Under the pieces are notes generated by a model. The model made no database searches. It saw only the letters and a list, made by a program, of their open reading frames with translations, and was not told the origin of the DNA. Positions 40,126 to 49,042 of a stretch of 64,000 nt of DNA are shown here, piece by piece. The first letter of the stretch is position 1, and every line of letters starts with the position of its first letter. This DNA is from Embleya sp051903075 (GTDB taxonomy: Bacteria; Actinomycetota; Actinomycetes; Streptomycetales; Streptomycetaceae), in contig NZ_CP182422.1 of NCBI RefSeq assembly GCF_051903075.1, forward strand, positions 6,572,001 to 6,636,000, given 5' to 3'. A program made the translations under genes and the position numbers.

Positions 40126-42150
40126 GTGAGCCGAACCTTGCCCCGCCCCCGCGTGCGTTCCCGACGCCGGATGCCCGCGACGATCGTCGCCGTGGCCGCG
40201 CTGCTCCTGGTGTTCCTGGTGCCACCGGCCGCCGAGGCCCATCCGGACGGCCCCGGCGGCGAACCGGGGTGCGACCCGATCGACCCGGGGGCGTGTTTGC
40301 TGCCGTTCCCGAACGGCTGGTACACGCAAGCCGATCGGCACACCGAGACCGGGCGGCGGGTCGCCTTCTCGGCGGCGATGATGCCGCACGGCGCCACCCC
40401 CGACGCGTGGAATCGCAACGACGGCTTCTCGCCCGGCTCGACGCTGACCACCCGGGTCCCCGGCGTCGACCTCGGCCGAAGCGGCGCGGCCCCGGTCACC
40501 GACGTCGGCGCCTCGCTCGCCCACGACGCACCGATCGTCGTCCTGGACACCGATACCGGCGAACGGTGGCCGTACTGGGCCGAACTCGACGCCAACGCCG
40601 TCGAACCGACCCGGCAGGCGCTGCTGGTCCACCCCGCGCGGAACTTCGTACCGGGCCACCACTACGTGGTCGGCCTGCGCAACCTGCGCGGCGCCGACGG
40701 CCGACCGCTCGCCGCGCCCGAGACGTTCGCCAAGGTCGCCGGCCGCACCCTCCCGCGCCGCGACCCCCTGGCGGCTCGCCAGGCGCGCCTGCGGCCGGTC
40801 CTCGACCGGCTGGACCGGGCCGGTGTCGAGCGCCGTGACCTGTACCTGGCTTGGGACTTCACCGTCGCGAGCGAACACAACCTCACCGCGGGCATGTTGC
40901 GGATGCGCGACGACGCCTTCGGCCGACTCGGCGACCAGGCTCCGCGGTTCACCGTAACGGGTGTCAAGAACACCACGCCGCAGGAGGATTCGCGGATCGC
41001 GCGCGAGGTCACCGGGACGGTCACCGTGCCCAGCTACCTCGACCGCCCCGGCGGGCCCACCGGTTCCACGCTCAATCTCGGGCGGGACGGGCTGCCGCGC
41101 CAACTGCCGGGCAACACCCAGCAGGCACAGTTCCGTTGCGAGATTCCGCGCAGCGCGTTCGACACCCCGTCGCAGGCGTCGCTGTACGGTCACGGCCTGC
41201 TCGGCAGCAACAACGAGGTGGGCGGCGGCAACGTCAAGGCGATGGCCGCCGAGCACGGCATCACGTTCTGCGCGACCAAGTGGATCGGCATGGCCGACGA
41301 GGATCTGCCCACCGTAGCCCGGGCGTTGGCCGACCTCGGCAGCTTCGGCGCGGTGCCGGATCGCACCCAACAGGGGTTCCTGAACGCGCTGTTCCTCGGC
41401 CGGGACATGATCCACGAGCGCGGCTTCAGTGCCGACCCGGCGTTTCGTACCGATGCCGGCCGACCGCTGATCGACACCTCGAAGGGGCTGGTCTTCGACG
41501 GCAACAGCCAGGGCGGCATCCTCGGCGGATCGTTGGTCGCGGTGTCCCGGGACATCAAACGCGGCGTGCTCGGGGTCACCGGGATGAACTACAGCGTGCT
41601 GCTCAACCGCAGCTCCGACTTCGGGCCGTACGGACGGATCCTGGACGCGACCTATCCGGACAGGCTCGATCAGCAGGTGGTGCTTTCGCTGTTCCAGATG
41701 CTCTGGGACCGAGGCGAGACCAACGGCTACGCGAGCGGCCTCGGCCGGGGATCGTTGCCCGGTACGCCGCGCCACGACGTGCTGATGCAGATCGCGTTCG
41801 GAGACCACCAGGTCTCCACGGTGACCGCCGAGGTCGAGGCGCGCACGATCGGCGCGCGGATCCACGAACCCGCGATCGCCGCCGGGCGCAACCCGGACCG
41901 GGACCCGTACTGGGGGATCCGGCCGCTGCCGCACGGGCGGTACCGGGGCTCCGCGCTGGTCGTCTGGGACAGCCGTTCGCCCGCTCCGCCGGTGACCAAT
42001 ACGCCGCCGATCGGGCCCGAGTACGGGCACGATCCGCACTCGGACCCGCGCAATTCGCCGGTGGCGCGGCAGCAGAAGGCGATCTTCCTGGCCGGCGGGT
42101 GGGTCGTCGACGTGTGCGGCGGCGCGCCGTGCACGGCACCGGCCGCTTAG
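40126..42150 (+). CDS. Secreted protein with alpha/beta-hydrolase-like nucleophile elbow
   Basis: This 674-residue exported protein has a twin-arginine-rich start (RPRVRSRRRMPATI), a hydrophobic core AVAALLLVFLVPPAAEA and probable signal cleavage after AEA. The mature part begins with a beta-rich lead domain (GACLLPFPNGWYTQADR). It later has SLYGHGLLGSNNEVGGGNV and VFDGNSQGGILGGSLVAVSR, where GNSQG is a GxSxG nucleophile elbow. A late FGDHQVSTVTAEV could supply acid and His residues. It is probably an extracellular esterase or lipase-like enzyme of an uncharacterised actinomycete family. The GTG at 40126 has GGAGTTGGAGGAATA upstream. Confidence 0.82.
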   Translation: MSRTLPRPRVRSRRRMPATIVAVAALLLVFLVPPAAEAHPDGPGGEPGCDPIDPGACLLPFPNGWYTQADRHTETGRRVAFSAAMMPHGATPDAWNRNDGFSPGSTLTTRVPGVDLGRSGAAPVTDVGASLAHDAPIVVLDTDTGERWPYWAELDANAVEPTRQALLVHPARNFVPGHHYVVGLRNLRGADGRPLAAPETFAKVAGRTLPRRDPLAARQARLRPVLDRLDRAGVERRDLYLAWDFTVASEHNLTAGMLRMRDDAFGRLGDQAPRFTVTGVKNTTPQEDSRIAREVTGTVTVPSYLDRPGGPTGSTLNLGRDGLPRQLPGNTQQAQFRCEIPRSAFDTPSQASLYGHGLLGSNNEVGGGNVKAMAAEHGITFCATKWIGMADEDLPTVARALADLGSFGAVPDRTQQGFLNALFLGRDMIHERGFSADPAFRTDAGRPLIDTSKGLVFDGNSQGGILGGSLVAVSRDIKRGVLGVTGMNYSVLLNRSSDFGPYGRILDATYPDRLDQQVVLSLFQMLWDRGETNGYASGLGRGSLPGTPRHDVLMQIAFGDHQVSTVTAEVEARTIGARIHEPAIAAGRNPDRDPYWGIRPLPHGRYRGSALVVWDSRSPAPPVTNTPPIGPEYGHDPHSDPRNSPVARQQKAIFLAGGWVVDVCGGAPCTAPAA

Positions 42151-42222
42151 CGCCGGCCCGGGGCCTTCGCCGCTACCGTGGCGGCCGGGACCGAGTGGGG
42201 TTGCGCTGCCAGGGAGTACGAC

Positions 42223-42726
42223 GTGAGCGATGCACAGGCCGACTACGCCGACTCCGTGGTGGCCGCGTGGTCGGCGGTGCTGCCGGACGTGCAGGCGTCC
42301 TCGGTCGGGTTCGTGGTGCGGATGCATCAGGCGATGATCGCGATGGAGGAGTTCGACCGGCGCAGCATCGGCGCGCTGGACCTGACCGCGCCGGAGTACA
42401 TGGTGCTGGCCGTGCTGGCCACCCGGCCGGACGAACCGGGCCTGACACTGCGGGAGTTGCGGCCGCTGGTGATGTACTCCTCCGGCGGCATGACGCACTG
42501 CGTGGACCGGCTCGCGCGCAAGGAGTTGGTCGAGCGCCGGCCCAACCCCGAGGACGGCCGCTCGGTGCTGGTCTGCCTCACCGAGGCGGGCCGGCGCTGT
42601 GCCCGGACGGCGATGCGGGCGCGGATCGACGCGCTCGACGGGCTCCTGGAGCCGATCGCGGGCGCGGATCGGGACGTGGTGGACCGGGCGCTGCGCATCC
42701 TGGCGTCGACGCTCGGCGGGCGCTGA
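42223..42726 (+). CDS. MarR-family transcriptional regulator
   Basis: This 167-residue winged-helix protein has RRSIGALDLTAPEYMVLAVL, LTLRELRPLVMYSSGGMTHC and VDRLARKELVERRPNPEDGR, followed by the wing SVLVCLTEAGRRCARTAM. The N-terminal extension (AQADYADSVVAAWSAVLPDV) is a dimerisation helix. The GTG at 42223 has AGGGAGTACGAC upstream. An ATG-like start at 42178 would add 15 residues. It lies downstream of the secreted hydrolase and may regulate it or the divergent CGNR/EamA region. Ligand unknown. Confidence 0.92.
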   Translation: MSDAQADYADSVVAAWSAVLPDVQASSVGFVVRMHQAMIAMEEFDRRSIGALDLTAPEYMVLAVLATRPDEPGLTLRELRPLVMYSSGGMTHCVDRLARKELVERRPNPEDGRSVLVCLTEAGRRCARTAMRARIDALDGLLEPIAGADRDVVDRALRILASTLGGR

Positions 42727-42804
42727 CGCGGGGGCGGTCGCGCGCTCGGGCCTGACCCGGCCGGTCGCGTGCGCGCCCGCGGAGCCGGCGCGCGCCGACT
42801 CCGC

Positions 42805-43365
42805 TCAGGCGTCGGCGGATTCCGGCTCGCCGCGGTGGCGGGCGCGGAACGCGGCGGCCTTGGCCCGGTTGCCGCAGCCGCGCATGTCGCACCAGCGGCG
42901 GCTGCCGTGGCGTGAGGTGTCCACGTAGAGCCGGGTGCACAGCGGCGCCCCGCACTCCCTGATGCGGTCCGCGTCCGGGCCGCCGAACAACGTGATCGCC
43001 GAGCGGGCGATCTCGGCCAGCACCGCCGCGAGGTCGCCGGTGCGCTCCACTCGGCCCTCCGCGGTCAGCGCGACTCGGACCGGCTCGCCGGCCGCGAAGC
43101 GGTTGAGCGTCGCGCGGTCGGGCCCGGGGTACCCCTGCGGTGTCTCGCGGGCGAGGGCCAGTCGGTACATCGCCTCGCGCAACTCGATCGTGTCCGCGAG
43201 CCCGCGTTCGTCCACCGCCGGAAGCGTGTCCACGAGGCCGGCCGCGACCGTCCAGGACGCGAGCGAGGTCGGCGTGTCGAGAAGGTCGCGCGCCTCGGTG
43301 CGGCGCGCCTGGACGGTGCCGATCAGGTCGAGTGCGACGTCGCCGCCGCTGAAGGTGTAGGCCAC
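42805..43365 (-). CDS. CGNR zinc-finger protein (ABATE domain)
   Basis: This 186-residue protein begins AYTFSGGDVALDLIGTVQAR, typical of the ABATE stress-response domain. It ends in the CGNR finger: CGAPLCTRLYVDTSRHGSRR, WCDMRGCGNRAKAAAFRARH, giving a C-x4-C...C-x3-C zinc site and the CGNR signature. It is likely a transcriptional regulator. The GTG at 43365 was chosen because the domain starts right there. It is divergent from the EamA transporter at 43465 across 99 bases and is its probable regulator. Confidence 0.92.
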   Translation of the reverse strand: MAYTFSGGDVALDLIGTVQARRTEARDLLDTPTSLASWTVAAGLVDTLPAVDERGLADTIELREAMYRLALARETPQGYPGPDRATLNRFAAGEPVRVALTAEGRVERTGDLAAVLAEIARSAITLFGGPDADRIRECGAPLCTRLYVDTSRHGSRRWCDMRGCGNRAKAAAFRARHRGEPESADA

Positions 43366-43464
43366 CCCCTCAGGATAACCCGTTTGACAGGTTAGTGTCG
43401 GACGGGTCAGGCTGAGTAACCGGATTGGGCAGTTATTCTTCTCGTCGATCGGGAGTGGGTCCCA

Positions 43465-44448
43465 GTGACCGTCGCAGACACCACCCAGGACAGCAGGCAG
43501 CACGTCGCTCCGGGCGTCCGGTCGGCACCCACGGCCGTCGGTCACCCGCCGGATCGGACCGGGCGGGAACCCGGGCGGCAAGCCGGGCGGGAGCGGCGGA
43601 GGGACGCGGCCGGGAAGGCGGTTCCGCCGCTGTTCGTGCTGCTGTGGAGCAGCGGGTTCATCGTCGCCGCGATCGGGGTGGACGCGGCGCCGCCGTTGTT
43701 GCTGATGTTCTTCCGGTTCGTGCTCGCCGGAGCGTTGCTCGGGGTATTCGCCCTGGTCGTGCGGGCGCCGTGGCCGCGCGGTCGACGGCTCGGGCACGTG
43801 ATGGTGGCCGGACTGCTGTTCCAGGCGGTCCAGTTCGGCGCGCTGTACACGGCGCTGTCGCTCGGCATGTCCGCAGCGGTGGCGGCCCTCGTCCAGGGGC
43901 TCAATCCGGTGCTGATCGCGCTGTTGGCCGGGCGCGTCCTCGGCGAGCGGGTGAGCGTGCGGCAGTGGCTGGGCTTCGGCCTGGGCACGATCGGGGTCGT
44001 GCTCGCCGTCTCCGGTCCGGCCGGTACGTCGATCCCGGCGCTGGTCCTGGCCGTGGTCGGGCTGCTCGGGCTCAGCGTGGGCACGGTGTACCAGAAGCGC
44101 TATGTGCAGGACGTCGACCTGCGCACCGGTACGGCCGTGCAGTTCCTGGTCAGCGCGCCGTTCATCGGCCTGGGGTCGCTGCTGTTCGAGACGCCGCACA
44201 TCGGCGCGTGGGGACCGTTCCTCGGCACGCTCGCGTGGATGGTGCTGGTCAACTCGATCGGGGTGTTCACGCTGCTCAACCTGATGTTGCGGCGGTCCTC
44301 GGCCAGTCGGGTCGGCACGCTGTTCTTCCTGACGCCGGCCGCGACCGCGCTCCTCGCGTGGCTCCTGCTCGACCAGTCGTTGCGGGTGACCACGCTGGCC
44401 GGGATCGCGATCGGCGGCGTCGGGGTGTTGCTGGCGAATCGCGGCTGA
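43465..44448 (+). CDS. EamA/DMT-superfamily transporter
   Basis: This 327-residue protein has ten predicted membrane segments in two EamA repeats: VLLWSSGFIVAAIGVDAAPP, FFRFVLAGALLGVFALVVRA and ALSLGMSAAVAALVQGLNPV in the first, and LLGLSVGTVYQKRYVQDVDL, FTLLNLMLRRSSASRVGTLF and PAATALLAWLLLDQSLRVTT in the second. It is likely an exporter of small metabolites or drugs. The N-terminal 45 residues are basic and disordered. The GTG at 43465 has GGGAGTGGGTCCCA upstream. An internal start would still keep all helices. Divergent from the CGNR regulator, its likely controller. Confidence 0.9.
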   Translation: MTVADTTQDSRQHVAPGVRSAPTAVGHPPDRTGREPGRQAGRERRRDAAGKAVPPLFVLLWSSGFIVAAIGVDAAPPLLLMFFRFVLAGALLGVFALVVRAPWPRGRRLGHVMVAGLLFQAVQFGALYTALSLGMSAAVAALVQGLNPVLIALLAGRVLGERVSVRQWLGFGLGTIGVVLAVSGPAGTSIPALVLAVVGLLGLSVGTVYQKRYVQDVDLRTGTAVQFLVSAPFIGLGSLLFETPHIGAWGPFLGTLAWMVLVNSIGVFTLLNLMLRRSSASRVGTLFFLTPAATALLAWLLLDQSLRVTTLAGIAIGGVGVLLANRG

Positions 44449-44476
44449 CGAGCCTTGGGCTCGGGGCCGCTGTTGA

Positions 44477-45253
44477 TCAGCCCAGCACGTCGGCGACCGC
44501 TCGGGTGACCTCCGGCCAGGCCGTCGAGAGCGGGTCTACCGGCTCGAAGTGGCCGATTCCCGGGAGTTCGCGCAGGTCCGCTCCCGAGACGGCCGCGAAC
44601 GTTCGGCTCAGCGCGATCGGGACCTGCTCGTCGGCGTCGCCGTGCAGCAGGATCAGCCGGCGCCCGCCGACCCCGCCCGCCGCCAGCCGGACCGGGTCGG
44701 TCTCGGCGAGCACAGGCTCGGAGTGGTCGGGCAGGAACTCGGCCGCCGCGCCGTCGTCCAGGTTCAGCTTCAGCGCCGCGTCCAGGTCCAGTACGCCGCC
44801 CAGCGCGATCGCCCCCGCCAGGGCCGGCGGCGCGGACAGCCGACCCGGGCCACCCGCCGGCACCCGATCGCGGAGCGCGGCCCACACCGCGAGGTGCCCG
44901 CCGGCGGAGTGGCCGAGCAGCAGCATCGGCTCCGGGACCTGCGCCGCCAGCAGATCGACGGCGGCGGCCACGTCCTCGAACGTCCCGGGCCGGCCACCCC
45001 CCGCCTGCCCGGCCCGGCGATACTCGACGGTCGCCGCCGTATACCCCTCGGCCGCCAACGCGACGCACATCGAGTACGTGTACCCCCGGTCGTACCGCGC
45101 CCGCCAGTACCCCCCGTGCAACACCACGACAAGCCCACGCGACCCACCCGCCGCCTGCCAGAGATCGACAACCTGCTCCTCTCCGGACCCATACCGCAAA
45201 GTACGATCCGGCCCGGCAGCCGACCGATCAAGAATGTCCCGCGAAGCACTCAT
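44477..45253 (-). CDS. Alpha/beta hydrolase, arylformamidase/esterase-like
   Basis: This 258-residue hydrolase has the oxyanion segment VVVLHGGYWRARYDRGYTYS, the nucleophile elbow LLLGHSAGGHLAVWAAL (GHSAG), the acid loop in LILLHGDADEQVPIALSR, and the catalytic His in LPGIGHFEPVDPLS. HGGYW and GHSAGGHLA are typical of kynurenine formamidase and related esterases. No other tryptophan-degradation gene is nearby, so the assignment stays general. The ATG at 45253 gives the expected length. It ends 29 bases from the EamA gene, with which it converges. Confidence 0.9.
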   Translation of the reverse strand: MSASRDILDRSAAGPDRTLRYGSGEEQVVDLWQAAGGSRGLVVVLHGGYWRARYDRGYTYSMCVALAAEGYTAATVEYRRAGQAGGGRPGTFEDVAAAVDLLAAQVPEPMLLLGHSAGGHLAVWAALRDRVPAGGPGRLSAPPALAGAIALGGVLDLDAALKLNLDDGAAAEFLPDHSEPVLAETDPVRLAAGGVGGRRLILLHGDADEQVPIALSRTFAAVSGADLRELPGIGHFEPVDPLSTAWPEVTRAVADVLG

Positions 45254-45337
45254 CCCGGCATTGTGCCGTTCCCGCGAACTCCCCGGCGTACCGCCACCCA
45301 CACGCCACCGGGTGATCGCCCCGCCGGTCACGACCGA

Positions 45338-46147
45338 TCAGGTGCACCACACGAACGGGATCGCCACGCCCCAACAGCCCACGACGATCGCCCACCCGGC
45401 GACGGTGGGCCGGCGCCCGATCGTGTCCTCACGCGGCGCGGCGCGCGCCATGCCGCCCAGACGCCGTTCGAACAGCAGATAGGCCAGGAATCCGAACCCG
45501 GTCAGTACGGACAGCCAGAACCACCAGCCCCGGCCCATCAGTTGCGGCGGGCCGCCGTACACCATCGACACGAGCAGACCGAAGCCGACCAGGAATGCGG
45601 CGAGGGTCAACCACAACCAGGGGAGATAGCCCAGGAGCGCGGGGATCAGCAGCAGATCGTCGGGTCCACGACGGCGGGCACTGGTGTATGTGTCGACGGA
45701 GACGTGCCCACCCGCCGGTGTCGCGGCCTCGACCACCCGACGGAACTCGGTCGCCGGATCGAATCCCGGCTCCGGGACGTGAGCGTCGGATCCATGCGAC
45801 AAAGGCGCCGCGAAGTCGAACTCCGTCTCCCGGAGCGAGAACCACCCGTCCGACCAGCGCACGGTGAAGCCGCGCGGGTCGGCGTCGTAGGCAACCGCGT
45901 CGACCCGCCCGGAGCGGAGGCCGCTCAGCAGGTCGTCGGTGTCGCCCGGGGTGGGATCGCGGGCGATCAGGGCCATCACGACGGTGAGTACGAGCACCGC
46001 GGCGGCTACTGCGCGGGCCGCGATGCCCCACACGCGACGGCGCGCGGCGGATGTACGTCCGCTCGGCCCCGGTCTTCCCTCGGGTGTCGTCTCCCGTGGC
46101 GCGTCGGCCTCCGTCGCCGCGCTTGCCGGTTCCACGTCGCGTCGCAC
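45338..46147 (-). CDS. Hypothetical membrane protein with four helices
   Basis: This 269-residue protein has one membrane segment near residue 45 (IAARAVAAAVLVLTVVMALI), followed by an extracytoplasmic domain of about 100 residues (VDAVAYDADPRGFTVRWSDG, SVDTYTSARRRGPDDLLLIP). Three more C-terminal helices follow (LLGYLPWLWLTLAAFLVGFG, GWWFWLSVLTGFGFLAYLLF and VAGWAIVVGCWGVAIPFVWC). The first 40 residues are charged and cytoplasmic. I do not recognise a family. The GTG at 46147 was used. It precedes the acyltransferase gene on the same strand. Confidence 0.75.
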   Translation of the reverse strand: MRRDVEPASAATEADAPRETTPEGRPGPSGRTSAARRRVWGIAARAVAAAVLVLTVVMALIARDPTPGDTDDLLSGLRSGRVDAVAYDADPRGFTVRWSDGWFSLRETEFDFAAPLSHGSDAHVPEPGFDPATEFRRVVEAATPAGGHVSVDTYTSARRRGPDDLLLIPALLGYLPWLWLTLAAFLVGFGLLVSMVYGGPPQLMGRGWWFWLSVLTGFGFLAYLLFERRLGGMARAAPREDTIGRRPTVAGWAIVVGCWGVAIPFVWCT

Positions 46148-46255
46148 CGTGCCGCCCCCCGCCGTTCCACCCCGTTCGGTACCGTAGCGGGTCGCCCGGG
46201 CGGTGCCTCGGGTGGTGGGCGCGGGCGGGGGACGGGCGCAGCGCCGGTGCGTAGT

Positions 46256-47668
46256 TCACGGGGAATCGCCGGCCGCCGTGAGGAGTTCGTCGATGCCCGC
46301 GCGGATGCCGTCTGCGAGGGATTGGGCGTCGGGGACCGCGTCGAAGTCGGCGGTGATGCCGAAGGTGACGTGGTCCAGGTAGGAGAAGACGCCGACACCG
46401 ATGCGCATCGTGCTGGCGATCGGGACGTACGGGTATAGCTCGCGCAGCGGGCGGCCCAGCATGTACAGCGGGACGCGCGGGCCCGGGACGTTGGTGGTGA
46501 GCGTCTGCAAGAAGCGCTGGGGGAAGCGCAGCGCGGTGCGCGAGCCGAGGGCCAGCAGGGTCGGCGCGGCGAAGTTGCCCAGATTGGTGAGGACATCGGC
46601 GCCGGCCGCCTGTCGGCTGCGTTTGAGGTCGTCCATCTGCTCGCGGATCGAGCGGAGCCGGGCCGCCGGATCGTCCTCGCCGACCGGCAGGTTCACCAGG
46701 ATCGCGCTGAGCCGGTTGTTGAGCGTTTTGCGCTCGCGCGGCGCTCGCACCGACACCGGGACCAGCGAGCGGACCACCTGATCCGACGTCAACTCACCCC
46801 GCCCGGCCAGCAGATCGCGGAAGCCCCGGGTGATCGCGGTGAGGATCACGTCGTTGACGGTGCCGCCGAACTCCTTCCGGATCCGTTTGATCTCGGCGAT
46901 CTCCGCATCGGCCCACACCCAGCGCCGATGCGGCCCGATCGAGCCGTTGAGCGAGCCGGCCGAGGTCTCCAGGAGTCGATGCGCGGTGCCGGGCAGGCTG
47001 CGGGCCAGCGCCCGGACGATGTCGGTCACCTCCGAGCCGCTGCGCATCTCCCGGGCCAGCGCCGGTACCGCCGCCAGGTGCTTGATCGGGGCCGCGACGG
47101 TGTCCCGCAGGCTGTCCGCGATCAGATCCATGGTGCTCGGCGCGGGCTCCGGGAGCCACGGGTCGAGGTCCGCCGACTCGTCGGCTCCGGGCGGCTCCGG
47201 GTCCTTGCGCCAGTCGAGCAGGATCTGTAGCAGGTCGGTGCCGGCGATGCCGTCGATCAGGCAGTGGTGCACCTTGGAGATGATCGCCCAGCGGCCGTCG
47301 GCCAGGCCCTCCACCAGCCAGACCTCCCACAGCGGCTTGGTCAGGTCCAGCCGCTGCGCGAACAGCCGGCCGGCGAGGTTGCGCACCTGATCGGCGCCGC
47401 CCGGCGCGGGGACCGCGGTGTGCCGCACGTGGTAGAGGATCTGGAAGTGTTCGTCGTCCACCCACACCGGGCGGCCCAGATGCAGCGGCAGTGTGCGTAC
47501 CCGCTGCCGGTAGCGCGGTACGTCCGGCAACTTCGAGACGAACAGCCGGATCACGTCGCCGTACGACGGGGCGGGCCCGTCGAAGATCAGCACGGATCCG
47601 ACGTGCATCGGCACGTTCTCGTCCTCGACGAAGTAGAACCCGGCATCCATCGCGCTCAATCGGTCCAT
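46256..47668 (-). CDS. Wax ester synthase/diacylglycerol acyltransferase (WS/DGAT)
   Basis: This 470-residue acyltransferase makes triacylglycerol and/or wax esters from acyl-CoA, typically on membranes and lipid bodies. Motifs: MDRLSAMDAGFYFVEDENVP at the start, PLWEVWLVEGL, the catalytic KVHHCLIDGIAG (HHxxxDG), TVNDVILTAITRGFRDLLAG, LNNRLSAILVNLPVGEDDP and a C-terminal NVPGPRVPLYMLGRPL. The ATG at 47668 was chosen because the family begins MDRLSxxD. An in-frame ATG at 47716 would add 16 residues. Storage lipid synthesis of this type is common in Streptomyces. Confidence 0.95.
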   Translation of the reverse strand: MDRLSAMDAGFYFVEDENVPMHVGSVLIFDGPAPSYGDVIRLFVSKLPDVPRYRQRVRTLPLHLGRPVWVDDEHFQILYHVRHTAVPAPGGADQVRNLAGRLFAQRLDLTKPLWEVWLVEGLADGRWAIISKVHHCLIDGIAGTDLLQILLDWRKDPEPPGADESADLDPWLPEPAPSTMDLIADSLRDTVAAPIKHLAAVPALAREMRSGSEVTDIVRALARSLPGTAHRLLETSAGSLNGSIGPHRRWVWADAEIAEIKRIRKEFGGTVNDVILTAITRGFRDLLAGRGELTSDQVVRSLVPVSVRAPRERKTLNNRLSAILVNLPVGEDDPAARLRSIREQMDDLKRSRQAAGADVLTNLGNFAAPTLLALGSRTALRFPQRFLQTLTTNVPGPRVPLYMLGRPLRELYPYVPIASTMRIGVGVFSYLDHVTFGITADFDAVPDAQSLADGIRAGIDELLTAAGDSP

Positions 47669-47810
47669 CCAGGCACCGTAGGTGCGTTCCGGGGCCCGGT
47701 CCAGATACCCGGCCAAACGTGATAAGCGGTGCCGGCTCCCGGGTCCGGCGGACAGCGGCGGGGATGGCGGCTAGAGTCCGGGCGGCACATATCGAGGGGG
47801 GAACTCGCAG

Positions 47811-48344
47811 ATGGGCACATCGGGTACAGGCATGCCGAAAATAGGATCCACGCGGCGGCGTGCGGGGGTGGTCGTGCCGGCGTTGGCGGTGGTGCTGACC
47901 CTGGCACTGGCGGGGTGCGACGGGGACGGGGGCGGCAAGTCCGGCTCGCCGAAGCCCTCGCAGAGCGGCGGCGGGACGGCCACCGCCACCGCGTCGGGTT
48001 CGCCGACACCTTCCGCGCCGCCGTCCTCGTCGCCGTCGCCGTCGGCGGCGTCGAAGAACTCCACGCCGACACCGTCGAAGGCACCCGCCACGCCGGCGGG
48101 CGACTCGGTCGGCACCGGGGGGAGCAAGAGCACGGGGTCGAGCGGCGGTTCGGCGGGGACGGGTTCGTCGGGCGGCTCCGGCACCTCCGGCACGACGGGC
48201 GGCAGCAGCACCGGTGGCGACGGGCCGGTCTACTACAAGAACTGCACCGCGGTTCGGGCCGCCGGCGCCGCGCCGATCCATCGCGGCGAACCCGGCTACG
48301 GCGCGCACCTGGACCGGGACGGGGACGGTATCGCCTGCGAATGA
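47811..48344 (+). CDS. Lipoprotein with C-terminal excalibur calcium-binding domain
   Basis: This 177-residue exported protein has a signal ending in lipobox LALAGC (Cys36). Residues of about 37-135 are a Ser/Thr/Pro/Gly-rich, low-complexity linker suited to crossing the cell wall. Residues of about 138-177 are an excalibur domain: YYKNCTAVRAAGAAPIHRGE and LDRDGDGIACE, in which the DxDxDG loop coordinates calcium. It is a surface-anchored calcium-binding protein of unknown role. The ATG at 47811 was used. A second Met at residue 8 is an alternative. Confidence 0.9.
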   Translation: MGTSGTGMPKIGSTRRRAGVVVPALAVVLTLALAGCDGDGGGKSGSPKPSQSGGGTATATASGSPTPSAPPSSSPSPSAASKNSTPTPSKAPATPAGDSVGTGGSKSTGSSGGSAGTGSSGGSGTSGTTGGSSTGGDGPVYYKNCTAVRAAGAAPIHRGEPGYGAHLDRDGDGIACE

Positions 48345-48437
48345 GCCGAATCGGCCGCCGTGGGGAGGGGGATGCCGGCGGCGGCCGGTCGGGCCGGCTA
48401 CAGTCCTATGACAGTCGACCACGGGGGCGTGTGCAGC

Positions 48438-48863
48438 ATGCGACGTACGAAGAAACGAATCTTCCGGGCCGGGACGGTCGCCGTCGCGGCGACCACCGCC
48501 GGCGTACTGGTCCTGGCGGGATGCGGCGGCGGTGGGAGCAAGTCGTCGAAGCGGCCGAAACCGCCGAAGCGCACGAACGTTTCCGTCCCGAGCGCGACGG
48601 CCACGAACCCCGGCGCCGCGCTGCCGACCGCCTCCCGAACCGGAGCGACGGACACGCCCGATCCCGCGCGCTTCACGAGCTCCGGATCGGCCACGACGGG
48701 AAACACGGGCGGTTCGGCCACGGGCGGCACGTCGGGCATCTCGTCCGGCGGTTCGACGGGCGGCTCGACCAGCGGGTCCAAGGGCGGCAGTTCGTCCGGC
48801 AGCGGCTCCAAGGGCGGTTCGTCCAGCGGTTCGAGGGGTGGCGGTTCACGCGGGGGCCGGTAA
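48438..48863 (+). CDS. Gly/Ser-rich low-complexity lipoprotein
   Basis: This 141-residue lipoprotein has an n-region RRTKKRIFRAG, a hydrophobic TVAVAATTAGVLVLAGC and a lipobox LAGC with Cys29. The rest is disordered and made of repeats of GGS, SGSGSKGG and SSGSRGGG, with a basic segment KSSKRPKPPKR after the Cys. It lies 93 bases after the excalibur lipoprotein and resembles it in design without the calcium domain, so it may be a decayed or shortened relative. The ATG at 48438 is preferred over the ATG at 48408. Confidence 0.7.
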   Translation: MRRTKKRIFRAGTVAVAATTAGVLVLAGCGGGGSKSSKRPKPPKRTNVSVPSATATNPGAALPTASRTGATDTPDPARFTSSGSATTGNTGGSATGGTSGISSGGSTGGSTSGSKGGSSSGSGSKGGSSSGSRGGGSRGGR

Positions 48864-49042
48864 CGGCTCGGCGTGACCCGGGCGCGTGAGGGGGGCGGTC
48901 CGGCCCCGTTCCGCCGCCCGCCCGCCCCCTCGCCCGACCACCTGCGGATCGACCCGCCGACCGCCTTCGCGCCGACCGGCCGGACACGGCAGGATGGCAT
49001 CCGGCGTGGGGGCGGACGGGTGCAGGGCGGAAGGGCGATAGC

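Noticed and set aside
46794..48422. Long minus-strand frame over the acyltransferase and lipoprotein genes
   Set aside because: It shows only GC-biased low-complexity translation. The acyltransferase (HHCLIDG) and excalibur frames contain real motifs.
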